A stretch of 64,000 nucleotides of DNA, from NCBI GenBank assembly GCA_021776025.1, contig JAJFGR010000007.1, positions 124,001 to 188,000 of the forward strand, given 5' to 3'. How positions within the stretch are numbered: position 1 is the stretch's first letter; each line of letters begins with the position of its first letter. A program made the position numbers and the translations under genes. Below the pieces are notes generated by a model. The model made no database searches. It had not been told where the DNA came from and saw nothing but the letters and a program-made list of their open reading frames with translations. Below are positions 51,327 through 60,090 of this stretch, piece after piece. The stretch is from Alphaproteobacteria bacterium (lineage in GTDB: Bacteria > Pseudomonadota > Alphaproteobacteria > Micavibrionales > Micavibrionaceae).

Positions 51327-54035
51327 ATGAGTAAATGGGTCTATAGTTTCGGTAAAGACAGGAATGATGGTGATACGTCCATGCGGAACCTTTTGGGTGG
51401 AAAGGGTTCTAATCTAGCCGAAATGGCGGGTTTAGGTTTGCCGGTTCCTCCGGGCTTTACCATCACCACGGAAGTTTGCACCGAATATTATAATAATGAT
51501 CAGAATTTCTCCGAAGAATTAGCCGCGCAAGTTGAAGCGGCGCTGGCCAGTGTCGAGGCCGAGATGGATGCCAAATTCGGCGATGTTTCTAATCCTCTGC
51601 TTGTTTCTGTGCGTTCCGGTGCGCGGGTGTCGATGCCCGGCATGATGGATACGGTTCTCAACCTTGGTTTGAATGATGAAACTGTTAAGGGTTTGGAAGA
51701 GCAATCAGGTGATGCGCGGTTTGCGTGGGATTCATACCGAAGATTTATTCAAATGTATGGCGATGTTGTTTTAGGCATTGATCACCACGAATTCGAAGAT
51801 GTGATTGATCGTTATAAACGTGATGCAGATGTGCGGCAGGATACCGACATTACCGCTGATGGCTGGAAAGAAATTGTTGGTGAATATAAAAAAGTTGTAG
51901 AGCAGGAAATAGGGAAGCCTTTCCCGCATGATCCGCAAGAACAGCTTTGGGGCGCGATTAGCGCGGTGTTTAAAAGCTGGATGGTGCCGCGTGCGATTAC
52001 GTACCGTAAAATTCATGAAATCCCCGGTGATTGGGGCACTGCCGTTAATGTGCAGTCGATGGTGTTTGGGAATATGGGTGAGGATTGTGCGACTGGGGTG
52101 GCCTTTACCCGCGATCCGTCGAACGGTGAAAATTATTTCTATGGTGAATATCTGATCAATGCACAAGGTGAAGATGTTGTCGCTGGTATCCGCACGCCGC
52201 AAAGCCTGACTAAAAAAGGCCGCGAAATGGAAGGTAGCAACATGCCGTCTATGGAAGAGGCGATGCCCGGTGTGTTTAAGCAGCTGGATGATGTGCGTTT
52301 GAAGCTGGAGAAGCATTATAAAGATGTGCAGGATCTGGAATTCACGGTGCAGAAAGACAAATTGTTTATGCTGCAAACCCGCAGCGGTAAGCGCACAGCG
52401 AAGGCTGCTCTCAAGATTGCCGTGGATATGGTGGAAGAGGGTTTGATTACGCAGGAAGAGGCTTTGTTGCGCGTTGACCCGCAAGCGCTTGATCAATTGC
52501 TTCACCCAACGCTCGATCCAGATGCGAGCAAAGATATTTTGACCAAAGGTCTGCCAGCTTCTCCGGGTGCGGCGTCTGGTAAAGTTGTGTTTACCTCTGA
52601 AGAGGCTGAAACGCAGGCTGGAGCAGGTGAGAATGTTATTCTGTGTCGTCAGGAAACATCGCCGGAAGATATTGCGGGTATGCATGCGGCGGCTGGAATT
52701 TTGACCTCGCGCGGCGGGATGACATCGCATGCCGCAGTGGTTGCGCGCGGCATGGGTACATGCTGCGTTGCTGGCGCGGGTGAGCTTCATATTGATGTGA
52801 AAAGCAAGATGATCCGCGTGGGCGAACGTGAAATTAAAGAGGGCGATATTTTAACATTGGATGGTTCCACGGGCGAAGTTATGTCGGGACCAGTTGATAC
52901 GATTCAGCCAGAGCTTTCCGGTGAATTTGGCATTTTGATGGCTTGGGCAGATGAGCGCCGCCGGATGAAGGTTCGTACAAATGCGGAAACGCCGCTGGAT
53001 GCAAAAACTGCGCGTGAATTTGGCGCGGAAGGCATCGGGCTTTGCCGTACAGAGCATATGTTCTTTGATCCTGAGCGGATTCAAAATGTACGTGAAATGA
53101 TTTTTGCGACGAATGAAGCGGAGCGCCGCGCGGCTTTGGATAAGCTGTTGCCAGCGCAGCGCAGTGACTTTGCCGGGCTCTTTGAGATTATGAGCGGTCT
53201 GCCGGTGACTGTGCGTTTGCTCGATCCGCCGCTCCATGAATTTTTACCGCATGAACAGGAAGACATTGATAATTTCGCAAAAATTGCAGGCATTGATGGG
53301 GAGCAGGTTCGACGCCGTTTGAATGATCTTTATGAAACTAACCCGATGCTTGGGCATCGTGGGTGCCGCCTCGGGATTACGTATCCCGAAATTTACGAGA
53401 TGCAGGCACGGGCCATTTTTGAAGGGGCTTTAGAGGCTGCTGAAAAAACGGGTGCACCGCCGGTACCGGAAGTTATGATTCCATTGGTTAGTGCGCGCAA
53501 AGAGTTGGACATTTTGCGTGGGCGCGTTGAAGCGATTGCGGCTGATGTGTTTAAAGAAAAAGGTAAGGACCTCGATTATATTGTTGGGACAATGATCGAG
53601 CTGCCGCGTGCGTGTTTGACGGCGAATGATATTGCCGGGAGTGCAGATTTCTTTAGTTTTGGTACGAATGACCTGACGCAAACCGCGCTGGGGATGAGCA
53701 GGGATGATGCGGCGAACTTCCTGCCGGAATATGTGGGTAAAGGGATTTATGAGCGCGACCCGTTTGCATCCTTAGATGTTGAAGGGGTTGGCCGTTTGAT
53801 TGAGGTTGCCGTGCATGGGGGCCGCCAGACGAACGTGGATATTAAGCTTGGGATTTGCGGCGAACATGGCGGCGACCCGGCTTCGATTGCATTTTGTGAG
53901 CAAGTGGGTCTAGACTACGTTTCCTGCTCGCCATACCGCGTGCCGATTGCACGATTAGCGGCGGCGCAAGCCGCGATCAGGGAGGGGCAGGCAAAGACCG
54001 TCCCTTTAGACAGTAAGGCCGCAGCCAACGGTTAG
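51327..54035 (+). CDS. ppdK: Pyruvate, phosphate dikinase
   Basis: 902 residues, full length. The N-terminal ATP-grasp part has KGSNLAEMAGLGLPVPPGFTI-type nucleotide elements (about 25-50), the central swivelling phosphohistidine domain has GGMTSHAAVVARGMG with the catalytic His, and the C-terminal TIM barrel has CRTEHMFF, IELPRACLTANDIA and GICGEHGGDP. It interconverts pyruvate, ATP and phosphate with phosphoenolpyruvate, AMP and diphosphate, working in gluconeogenesis or glycolysis. It is followed by a small membrane protein gene 20 bp on. No regulatory protein (PDRP) is seen nearby. Confidence 0.98.
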   Translation: MSKWVYSFGKDRNDGDTSMRNLLGGKGSNLAEMAGLGLPVPPGFTITTEVCTEYYNNDQNFSEELAAQVEAALASVEAEMDAKFGDVSNPLLVSVRSGARVSMPGMMDTVLNLGLNDETVKGLEEQSGDARFAWDSYRRFIQMYGDVVLGIDHHEFEDVIDRYKRDADVRQDTDITADGWKEIVGEYKKVVEQEIGKPFPHDPQEQLWGAISAVFKSWMVPRAITYRKIHEIPGDWGTAVNVQSMVFGNMGEDCATGVAFTRDPSNGENYFYGEYLINAQGEDVVAGIRTPQSLTKKGREMEGSNMPSMEEAMPGVFKQLDDVRLKLEKHYKDVQDLEFTVQKDKLFMLQTRSGKRTAKAALKIAVDMVEEGLITQEEALLRVDPQALDQLLHPTLDPDASKDILTKGLPASPGAASGKVVFTSEEAETQAGAGENVILCRQETSPEDIAGMHAAAGILTSRGGMTSHAAVVARGMGTCCVAGAGELHIDVKSKMIRVGEREIKEGDILTLDGSTGEVMSGPVDTIQPELSGEFGILMAWADERRRMKVRTNAETPLDAKTAREFGAEGIGLCRTEHMFFDPERIQNVREMIFATNEAERRAALDKLLPAQRSDFAGLFEIMSGLPVTVRLLDPPLHEFLPHEQEDIDNFAKIAGIDGEQVRRRLNDLYETNPMLGHRGCRLGITYPEIYEMQARAIFEGALEAAEKTGAPPVPEVMIPLVSARKELDILRGRVEAIAADVFKEKGKDLDYIVGTMIELPRACLTANDIAGSADFFSFGTNDLTQTALGMSRDDAANFLPEYVGKGIYERDPFASLDVEGVGRLIEVAVHGGRQTNVDIKLGICGEHGGDPASIAFCEQVGLDYVSCSPYRVPIARLAAAQAAIREGQAKTVPLDSKAAANG

Positions 54036-54055
54036 CGGTCAGAAAGAGAAACGTG

Positions 54056-54211
54056 ATGAGCGATCAAGAACCTGAAAAAAAAGAAGAGGTCTTAAAGACT
54101 TTCGATATGTATCACTTCTTTTCGCGTAAAGACGTGATTTTTGTCATGGCTTTTATTATCGGTTTCCTCATTTTTACGCTGGCGATTTTACTTTATCCGC
54201 AGATAGCATAG
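54056..54211 (+). CDS. Small membrane protein (51 residues), function unknown
   Basis: A 51-residue reading frame between ppdK and the next gene. It has a charged N-terminal region (DQEPEKKEEVLKTF), then one transmembrane helix (about 27-47, VIFVMAFIIGFLIFTLAILL). AGAGA upstream gives a weak ribosome-binding site. It is 20 bp after ppdK and 8 bp before the 54220 gene, so probably in the same transcript. Its size falls below most automatic gene-calling thresholds. No family is recognised. Confidence 0.65.
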   Translation: MSDQEPEKKEEVLKTFDMYHFFSRKDVIFVMAFIIGFLIFTLAILLYPQIA

Positions 54212-54219
54212 AAGATTAG

Positions 54220-54558
54220 ATGACTACGCACACCTTTAACTCCTCTGTTATCGCATCTGCTTATACTGGATATATTCTGATTCCTGAGGGAGAAAAGGAT
54301 TTTTATGAAGCGGTTGGGCCGCTTATAAAGCTTTTAAAGGACCGAGCAGGCCTAGAGGGTGTTGAGTTTCTAGACCCTGAATGTCAACGAGGGATATGTT
54401 CAGAGATGGAAACAATGTTTCCTAATCTTCAAAAATTTAAACAAAAAGTTGATGCTTATTTTGAGAATAGTCCAGAAGGCTTATTTCGCAAAGAGCATTG
54501 GCCAAATGTCAAAAAGCTTGCCGATGAAATTATAGGCGAGAAAACGATCGAAATTTAA
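54220..54558 (+). CDS. Small hypothetical protein
   Basis: 112 residues, soluble-looking, with cysteines in LDPECQRGICSEM (Cys75 region). No family is recognised. It starts 8 bp after the small membrane protein gene and is likely co-transcribed with it and ppdK. Its last codons overlap, on the opposite strand, a 36-bp stretch that reads like the end of ygfZ (54555-54590). The local base composition looks AT-richer than ppdK. Confidence 0.6.
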   Translation: MTTHTFNSSVIASAYTGYILIPEGEKDFYEAVGPLIKLLKDRAGLEGVEFLDPECQRGICSEMETMFPNLQKFKQKVDAYFENSPEGLFRKEHWPNVKKLADEIIGEKTIEI

Positions 54559-54590
54559 ACTTTTACAAGAGCAATCCCAATATCACCGCC
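54555..54590 (-). pseudogene. Possible decayed 3' end of a ygfZ-like gene
   Basis: Read on the minus strand these 36 bp encode GGDIGIALVKV and a stop, closely resembling the C-terminal CGDVGIALLKD and stop of the ygfZ gene at 56119. It could be a leftover copy from a duplication or insertion event that placed the 54768-56039 gene between. Eleven codons may also agree by chance. Confidence 0.3.
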
Positions 54591-54767
54591 CTATAAGCAA
54601 TTATCCAAAGCAATTTCAGGGCATTGGAGTTTTTTTGTTGCGTTTCTAATATAGGATTGCGTAATATATAGCTATATGACAAAGTAGATTTTTAGAGTTA
54701 AGCGCCGCCACAGGGCTTTGCTACAGGCTTTGAGAGTTAAAAGTCGCCAAACGGAGAAGGAATTAGC

Positions 54768-56039
54768 GTGAAACCCACTGCTGAGTTTAATGCCGAATCA
54801 GATAACGCCAAATCAGAGTCGAGCTTGTACGCCAGAATGGTTAGCGTAACGATGGCCGTGGTTGCGACCGCCACATTTGTGGGTGATGCGAATGCAGGGG
54901 AGAAGAAGCTGCGTACTCAATATTCCAATCAGGATACTATTACTCGTCCCTTGAAAGGCCTTCCTTCTGGAGCGTGGCAGCCTGTAGATCCGAAGGTGAA
55001 GGAGCAACAAATAAAGGATTTTCTTGCGGCCAGAGATGAAGCGGAACCAGAGGGTGCAAAATGCCGTCCTGATTTTGCCGCAGTAGAAAAAGGGTGTCCG
55101 ACCGAGGCGCAAGCGAAGGCAGCTTTTACCAAGCTTGAAGATAGGGAAGATCTTTTCGATGAGAAATGGGCGGGGCGGACTACGATGGTGGCATATTCTT
55201 CGCTTGAGAAGGCCAACCAGACTGGCGACAACGACGTTACTCCGAATATTCCAGAAATTACAGGCCGGCCCGCTTACGAGGAGGCTATGAAAAAGCCCAA
55301 TGGCCCCGTCAGAATAGTATTTTATGATGAGGCTAGCGAGGCTAGCAAAAATATTATGGGAGCCCTCCGTGGTCTTGTAAAGGATGGAAGTATTGTACCG
55401 GAAGAGGACGGAATATATGTTTTTGACTTGGGTCTTAATGGCCCGGAAGATCTGGAATGGGTTTTGCGTTCCGGGTTGACGGGGGTAGTCCCCGGACAGA
55501 TAAACACGATTTTCAAAAATATAGAAACAAGCGAGCTTTTGGGTGTTTCGGAAAATCCAGAAGAATTTGTGTTGAGTGTATATAATGCTCTGACTAAAAA
55601 GCCGGAGGATAAAGGGGGATACCCTAAAAATAACAATGTGGTTTTCTATCTTCACGATTATTTGTTTCAGGGTGGTAACATAGATGAGGCCCTTTCAGCT
55701 GTATCTGCTCTGATTGGCGATAAGAATCCGGTTTATTCAATTTATGATACTAAAACCAGAGGAGGCGAAGAACGGAAATCTCTAGAAATATTGGCCTTCG
55801 AAAATGAAATAATGAATTTTGAGTCTGTACATAGTGGGGAAAAACATGCCCTTGTTTTGGTTAATCAGGAATTTATTAACGACTCAAGGCTGGATGGCTA
55901 TGAAAACAAACGGGCGTTCACATGGTACCCAGGTACAGGGCCTGAAATAAAAAAGGTTGCAGGTAGGCAATACAGAGAAAATGGCGCTCTTCAAGGTTTT
56001 GCTCCAGGGTGGGGTGATGTGATGTTAACTAGTAGATGA
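54768..56039 (+). CDS. Exported or membrane-anchored protein, function unknown
   Basis: 423 residues. The GTG start has AAGGA upstream. A hydrophobic segment (about 24-42, VSVTMAVVATATFVGDANA) after a hydrophilic start suggests an unusual, long signal peptide. The rest is acidic with two cysteines (KCRPDF, KGCPTE) and strands such as VRIVFYDEAS and NNVVFYLHDYLF that recall thioredoxin-like folds, but I cannot name a family. It is flanked by ygfZ-like 3' ends (at 54555 and 56119) and may be an insertion. No neighbours suggest a function. Confidence 0.75.
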   Translation: MKPTAEFNAESDNAKSESSLYARMVSVTMAVVATATFVGDANAGEKKLRTQYSNQDTITRPLKGLPSGAWQPVDPKVKEQQIKDFLAARDEAEPEGAKCRPDFAAVEKGCPTEAQAKAAFTKLEDREDLFDEKWAGRTTMVAYSSLEKANQTGDNDVTPNIPEITGRPAYEEAMKKPNGPVRIVFYDEASEASKNIMGALRGLVKDGSIVPEEDGIYVFDLGLNGPEDLEWVLRSGLTGVVPGQINTIFKNIETSELLGVSENPEEFVLSVYNALTKKPEDKGGYPKNNNVVFYLHDYLFQGGNIDEALSAVSALIGDKNPVYSIYDTKTRGGEERKSLEILAFENEIMNFESVHSGEKHALVLVNQEFINDSRLDGYENKRAFTWYPGTGPEIKKVAGRQYRENGALQGFAPGWGDVMLTSR

Positions 56040-56118
56040 TTTCGATTTACAGATTTAATTCTGCTTTTACAAAAACCACAACAACCTCACCGGCCCGTCT
56101 TTCATTTTCTCAAGACAC

Positions 56119-56817
56119 TCAATCCTTCAGCAGCGCTATTCCAACATCACCGCAGGATGAGCGGAGCTGCGCGTTTTCAGGCAGTTCATCAAGCTTTACC
56201 GTTTGTAGATGTTTTTTACCGAGCCCGCGGTAATGCATGCGGGCGGTGAGTTCTTGGCCGATGTAACAGCCTTTATCGTAATCAATGGCACCTAGCTGGT
56301 CCATGCGGGCTTCATCCATTGTGGATTTTTCAACCATAAGATCGCGAGAACCATCGGGGATTGTTAATTCTATGCGGCGGGTATCCCATATCTCAAAAGG
56401 GCGTTCGGGCAAACCCTGTTTTTCAAACGATCGGTTACCCATTTGGGCCCCGCGGGGGTCGGGCAGGCCGATAGGTCCTCCCCAAACGGCGTAGACATCA
56501 TTGTTCTCTTCAACTGAAATTTGGACATTTTTGCGCAGGCGGTACATGTTCAAACGGCGGAACAGATCAGCGGCGCGTTCGCCGCCTTCGCAATCAAGTA
56601 GTGTGAAATCTTTGCCTTCAATAACGAAAAAATCGTGCAGGAATTTGCCCTGTGGTGTGAGGAGGCAGGCGTAAAGCGGTTGATCGGCTGTAAGTTTTTC
56701 GAGGTCATTGGTGATGAGATCTTGCAGAAAGGCATGGCGCTCCGGTCCCTCGATATGAAGGAGGCCGCGATTTTTCAATTTCACATAGAATGCGTTTTCT
56801 GCCATATTTGCGCTCAT
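56119..56817 (-). CDS. ygfZ: Folate-binding protein YgfZ
   Basis: 232 residues. The conserved DKGCYIGQELTARMHYRG motif (about 180-197) with its Cys is decisive. The N-terminal aminomethyltransferase-like fold has QDLITNDLEKL and LTPQGKFLHDFFV. YgfZ helps mature or repair certain iron-sulfur proteins using folate. The ATG is placed at 56817; another ATG at 56805 is possible. Its start codon overlaps that of the divergent glycosyltransferase gene (56816) within the sequence CATG. Single-gene transcript on the minus strand. Confidence 0.93.
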   Translation of the reverse strand: MSANMAENAFYVKLKNRGLLHIEGPERHAFLQDLITNDLEKLTADQPLYACLLTPQGKFLHDFFVIEGKDFTLLDCEGGERAADLFRRLNMYRLRKNVQISVEENNDVYAVWGGPIGLPDPRGAQMGNRSFEKQGLPERPFEIWDTRRIELTIPDGSRDLMVEKSTMDEARMDQLGAIDYDKGCYIGQELTARMHYRGLGKKHLQTVKLDELPENAQLRSSCGDVGIALLKD

Positions 56818-57775
56818 GAAAATTCTGTTTATCACATCGAGCCGGATTGGTGATGCTGTTTTGTCTTCCGGCCTGCTTAATCACATAGAGCAAACTTGGC
56901 CCGATGCCAAGGTGACAATTGCCTGTGGGCCCTTAGTTGTGTCGTTATTTGAGGGGTATTCGTTGCTTGATGCGATACTCCCGCTGAAGAAAGAAAAGCA
57001 TAATAAGCACTGGATCAAGCTGTGGAAGCAGGTTATTGGCACGCGCTGGGATATGGTGATTGATTTACGAGATTCGGCTGTATCGCGCCTTATTCGAGCG
57101 GATCAGCGGTTTATTTTCTGTGCACATATCGATAAGGCTCAGCATAAAGCAGTGCAAAATGCAGCTGTGATGAAGCTGGCTGATGTGCCTGCGCCGAAAT
57201 TATGGTTTAGCGATACGCAAAAGGACAAGGCTCTGGAGCTTATTCCTGATGGCGGACCTGTGCTTGGGGTGGGGCCGACAGCAAATTGGATTGGCAAGAC
57301 ATGGCCGGCGGATCGTTTCATCGAAGTGGTCAAGTTTATGACGGCAGAAGGCGGTGTCATGGAGGGTGCGCGGGTTGCTGTGTTTGGTGCTCCTGGTGAA
57401 GAAGAGGGCGCTTATGAAGTTTATAACGCCATGCCGGAGGGGCGGCTTGATCTCATTGCCAAGGGTTTGCCTGGTGATGCGGCCGCGTCCATTGCGCGTT
57501 GTGATTTTTATCTGGGGAATGATTCAGGGCTTATGCATTGCGCGGCCGCGGCGGGCATCTTGACGATGGGGGTGTTTGGACCCAGCTATCCGCATATTTA
57601 TGCGCCTTATGGGGGTGATGCGGATTTTGCGCGTACGCCAGAGACATTTGATGAGCTGATTGATTTTGACGGGTATAATCCAAAAACGCTGGGCCATACG
57701 CTCATGACCTCATTGAGCGTCGAGAGCGTTAAAACCAAAATTAGGGAACTATTTGAGAAGAAAAAAGCGGCTTAG
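56816..57775 (+). CDS. Glycosyltransferase family 9 (heptosyltransferase-like)
   Basis: 319 residues. MKILFITSSRIGDAVLSSGLL matches the GT9 start, LGVGPTANWIGKTWP the nucleotide-sugar loop, and FYLGNDSGLMHCAAAAG the C-terminal donor-binding motif. The family adds heptose (or another sugar) to lipopolysaccharide core; donor and acceptor here are unknown. It starts within the overlapping CATG with divergent ygfZ, leaving no conventional promoter room between them. It is convergent with a lipoprotein gene (57782-58327) ending 6 bp from it. Confidence 0.93.
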   Translation: MKILFITSSRIGDAVLSSGLLNHIEQTWPDAKVTIACGPLVVSLFEGYSLLDAILPLKKEKHNKHWIKLWKQVIGTRWDMVIDLRDSAVSRLIRADQRFIFCAHIDKAQHKAVQNAAVMKLADVPAPKLWFSDTQKDKALELIPDGGPVLGVGPTANWIGKTWPADRFIEVVKFMTAEGGVMEGARVAVFGAPGEEEGAYEVYNAMPEGRLDLIAKGLPGDAAASIARCDFYLGNDSGLMHCAAAAGILTMGVFGPSYPHIYAPYGGDADFARTPETFDELIDFDGYNPKTLGHTLMTSLSVESVKTKIRELFEKKKAA

Positions 57776-57781
57776 CGGCTT

Positions 57782-58327
57782 TTATTCGTTCAGATCGCCG
57801 AAATCGCCTTCGTCATTTGATGTAGAGTGAGAACGGCGAATGGTGGTGTTCTCAAGGTTAGCAGGATCGTAGTCCTTGTCCACATGGGCGCGAAGGTAAT
57901 TTTGACGGCCCTTGCGGGCCACGTCAAAAGGGGCGTGTTCGACCCTTTCCCAGCCTTTTTCACCCATGCAGGATTCAAAATCTGTGTAATCGCTATGCTC
58001 TGTATAGAGATGTTTGTTACGTTCGGGCGTATCCCAATCGTGCAATTCCTGCTCGTTCGGGTTAAGCGTGCGGCCACGTAAATCTGTTGGGATGGCATTT
58101 TTCAGTGTGCCAAGGCGTTCAAGTTCGCGTAATTCAACAACGCAACGTGAAATATCACGATTTAGCATTTGCTGGGCTTTTGGGCCTTGCTGATATATGG
58201 CATCGGTTACGCTTACGCGTTGCCAGAATTGTCCGCCAACATCATCAATGTTTTTGCCTGGAGAGCAGGCTGTAAGTGCGATAATGGCGGCAAAACCAAA
58301 AATGAAAGGATGGCGTTTTTTGATCAT
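57782..58327 (-). CDS. Lipoprotein, function unknown
   Basis: 181 residues. The lipobox LTAC (Cys about 21) follows a hydrophobic core (FIFGFAAIIA). The mature protein is hydrophilic and charged with two Cys (RCVVELRELE and ESCMGEKGWE) in a Trp/Tyr-rich context, perhaps a small disulfide-bonded fold. No family is recognised. It ends 6 bp from the convergent GT9 gene. Probably anchored facing the periplasm. Confidence 0.8.
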   Translation of the reverse strand: MIKKRHPFIFGFAAIIALTACSPGKNIDDVGGQFWQRVSVTDAIYQQGPKAQQMLNRDISRCVVELRELERLGTLKNAIPTDLRGRTLNPNEQELHDWDTPERNKHLYTEHSDYTDFESCMGEKGWERVEHAPFDVARKGRQNYLRAHVDKDYDPANLENTTIRRSHSTSNDEGDFGDLNE

Positions 58328-58416
58328 GCGAAAGGAGCCTTTAATTCAGCAAGTGATTCAATCTGCAAAAAGCATAGCAAGGGGAGGTAGTCGGCTCAAT
58401 GCTGATTTTACTGTGT

Positions 58417-60087
58417 TTACTGATCCATCCACCATGTTTCTGGTACGGCGCCGTAAAGTCCTGTGGTTTCCGGACGATTTATAGGTGGGTGATAGGCAAT
58501 GTAATCCGCACCTTTGTAGAATAACGGGATTGCCAGATGTTTAGAAACCAGCATTTCATCGAGCCTATGGGCCAAGGTGGTGAGTTCATCATAGGTTCCT
58601 GCATCGGCGATGGCTCTGGCAATCGTATCAATTTCTTTATCGCAAAGACCGGCATAGTTAAACCGTCCGGGCTGGTCAGCGGCCTCGCATCCCCAATACA
58701 GTAATTGTTCCGTGCCAGGAGAGAGGCTGTTTTGCCAATGATGCAAAATCATATCGTAATCATAATTCTGACGGCGGAGTTGAAAAGATGCGCTGTCGAG
58801 AACGCGAATATTTATTTCTACACCAAGGCGTTGCAATGATTTTTTAAAATTAAGCGCAATCTTTTCTTCTTCGGGGGCGCTGAGTATAAGTTTGAATGAA
58901 AGCGGTTTTCCATTTTTAACGCGCTTACCATCTATGATATTCCAACCGGATTCTTTTAGCAGGTCTGCGGCCATGCGCAATTTTGCCCGTGTGGGGAGGT
59001 GTTCTTCGATGGGGGAGTCTTTAGCTGCAGTAAAGGCCAGGGATGAATTTGGAAAATAGCTGTTAATGCGTTTCTGCTTGCCGTAGTAAATGTTTTTTCC
59101 AATCCAATCCTCGTCAAAGACCATAGAGATTGCTTTACGGACATTGATGTCGTTGAATGGCTCACGGCGTGTGTTAAAGATTAGTGCGCGCACCCGTTCA
59201 GGGCGTCTGTGCGCTATTTCGTCTTTGATAATATCTTTATTATCATAGGCTTGTAGCCATTTGCTCATGGAAAATTCACGACGAAAACTGAGCGTGCCTT
59301 TGTTGAAGGCTTCCAGAGCAACCGTGTCATCGCGGAAATAATCGTACGAAACTTCGCCAAAATTGTAATGGCCGACATTGGGAAGTAAGTCTTTTGCCCA
59401 ATAATCAGGGACGCGTTCGTAGACAATTTTGCGTCCTGCATCGACGGTTTTAATTTTGTATGGCCCATTAGAAAGCGGAGGATCTAGCAGGGTTGTTTTG
59501 AACTCTCTGTCTTCCCACCAGCTTTTTGATAAAATAGGCATGAGCGCCATAATCATCACGGTTTCACGGTCATGACCTTCACCGAAAGTAAATGTGATGG
59601 CGTTGTCGAGTGTTTGTACATCATTCACTAGGCTGTATATGCGGCGCATGTTTGGGCGGCCTTTTTCTTTCAGTGTTTCGAAAGAAAACTTTACGTCTTG
59701 GGTCGTAATCGCTCTTCCGTCATGAAATTTTGCTTTGGGGTTGATGTGAAAAGTTATGGACGAACGATTTTCTGGGACGGTGACCCGCTCAGCGATTAGG
59801 GGATACATGGTAAAAGGCTCATCCCAGACCCGGCGCATCAGGCGATCGTAAATTAGATTTAGTCCTTTTGCCGGTGTGCCTTTAATGGCGTAGGGGTTGA
59901 GCGTGTCAAAGCTGCCGGTAGCGGCTTCTTTAAGTGTTCCGCCTTTGGGGGCATCTGGGTTGGCGTAGTCCAGATATGCCGATTCAGGGCCATATTTTGG
60001 CTGGCCGTGCATGGCTAAGCCGTATAATTCCTCTGCTTGTGCCGGAAAGGCGATGAGAACAAGGAGAAAGACTATACGAATAAACAT
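58417..60087 (-). CDS. Peptide-binding protein of ABC transporter (SBP family 5)
   Basis: 556 residues. A signal peptide (about 1-18, ending AQA) is followed by the SBP family 5 pattern: GGTLKEAATGSFDTLNPYAI, YDRLMRRVWDEPFTMYPLIAE, FHINPKAKFHDGRAITTQDVKFSFE and SNGPYKIKTVDAGRKIVYE. The layout resembles YejA-type oligopeptide or microcin C binding proteins. No ABC permease or ATPase is near, so it is either shared with a remote transporter or an orphan. It ends before the lipoprotein gene (89 bp gap) on the same strand. Confidence 0.95.
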   Translation of the reverse strand: MFIRIVFLLVLIAFPAQAEELYGLAMHGQPKYGPESAYLDYANPDAPKGGTLKEAATGSFDTLNPYAIKGTPAKGLNLIYDRLMRRVWDEPFTMYPLIAERVTVPENRSSITFHINPKAKFHDGRAITTQDVKFSFETLKEKGRPNMRRIYSLVNDVQTLDNAITFTFGEGHDRETVMIMALMPILSKSWWEDREFKTTLLDPPLSNGPYKIKTVDAGRKIVYERVPDYWAKDLLPNVGHYNFGEVSYDYFRDDTVALEAFNKGTLSFRREFSMSKWLQAYDNKDIIKDEIAHRRPERVRALIFNTRREPFNDINVRKAISMVFDEDWIGKNIYYGKQKRINSYFPNSSLAFTAAKDSPIEEHLPTRAKLRMAADLLKESGWNIIDGKRVKNGKPLSFKLILSAPEEEKIALNFKKSLQRLGVEINIRVLDSASFQLRRQNYDYDMILHHWQNSLSPGTEQLLYWGCEAADQPGRFNYAGLCDKEIDTIARAIADAGTYDELTTLAHRLDEMLVSKHLAIPLFYKGADYIAYHPPINRPETTGLYGAVPETWWMDQ

Positions 60088-60090
60088 AAG

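Noticed and set aside
51771-52790. A 339-codon open frame on the minus strand opposite ppdK
   Set aside because: Composition is Arg/His/Phe-rich and motif-free, as expected for an antisense shadow of the real ppdK frame.
54813-55655. 280-codon minus-strand frame opposite the 54768 gene
   Set aside because: Basic, Ile/Leu/Arg-rich and motif-free. The opposite frame has a signal-like segment and ribosome-binding site.
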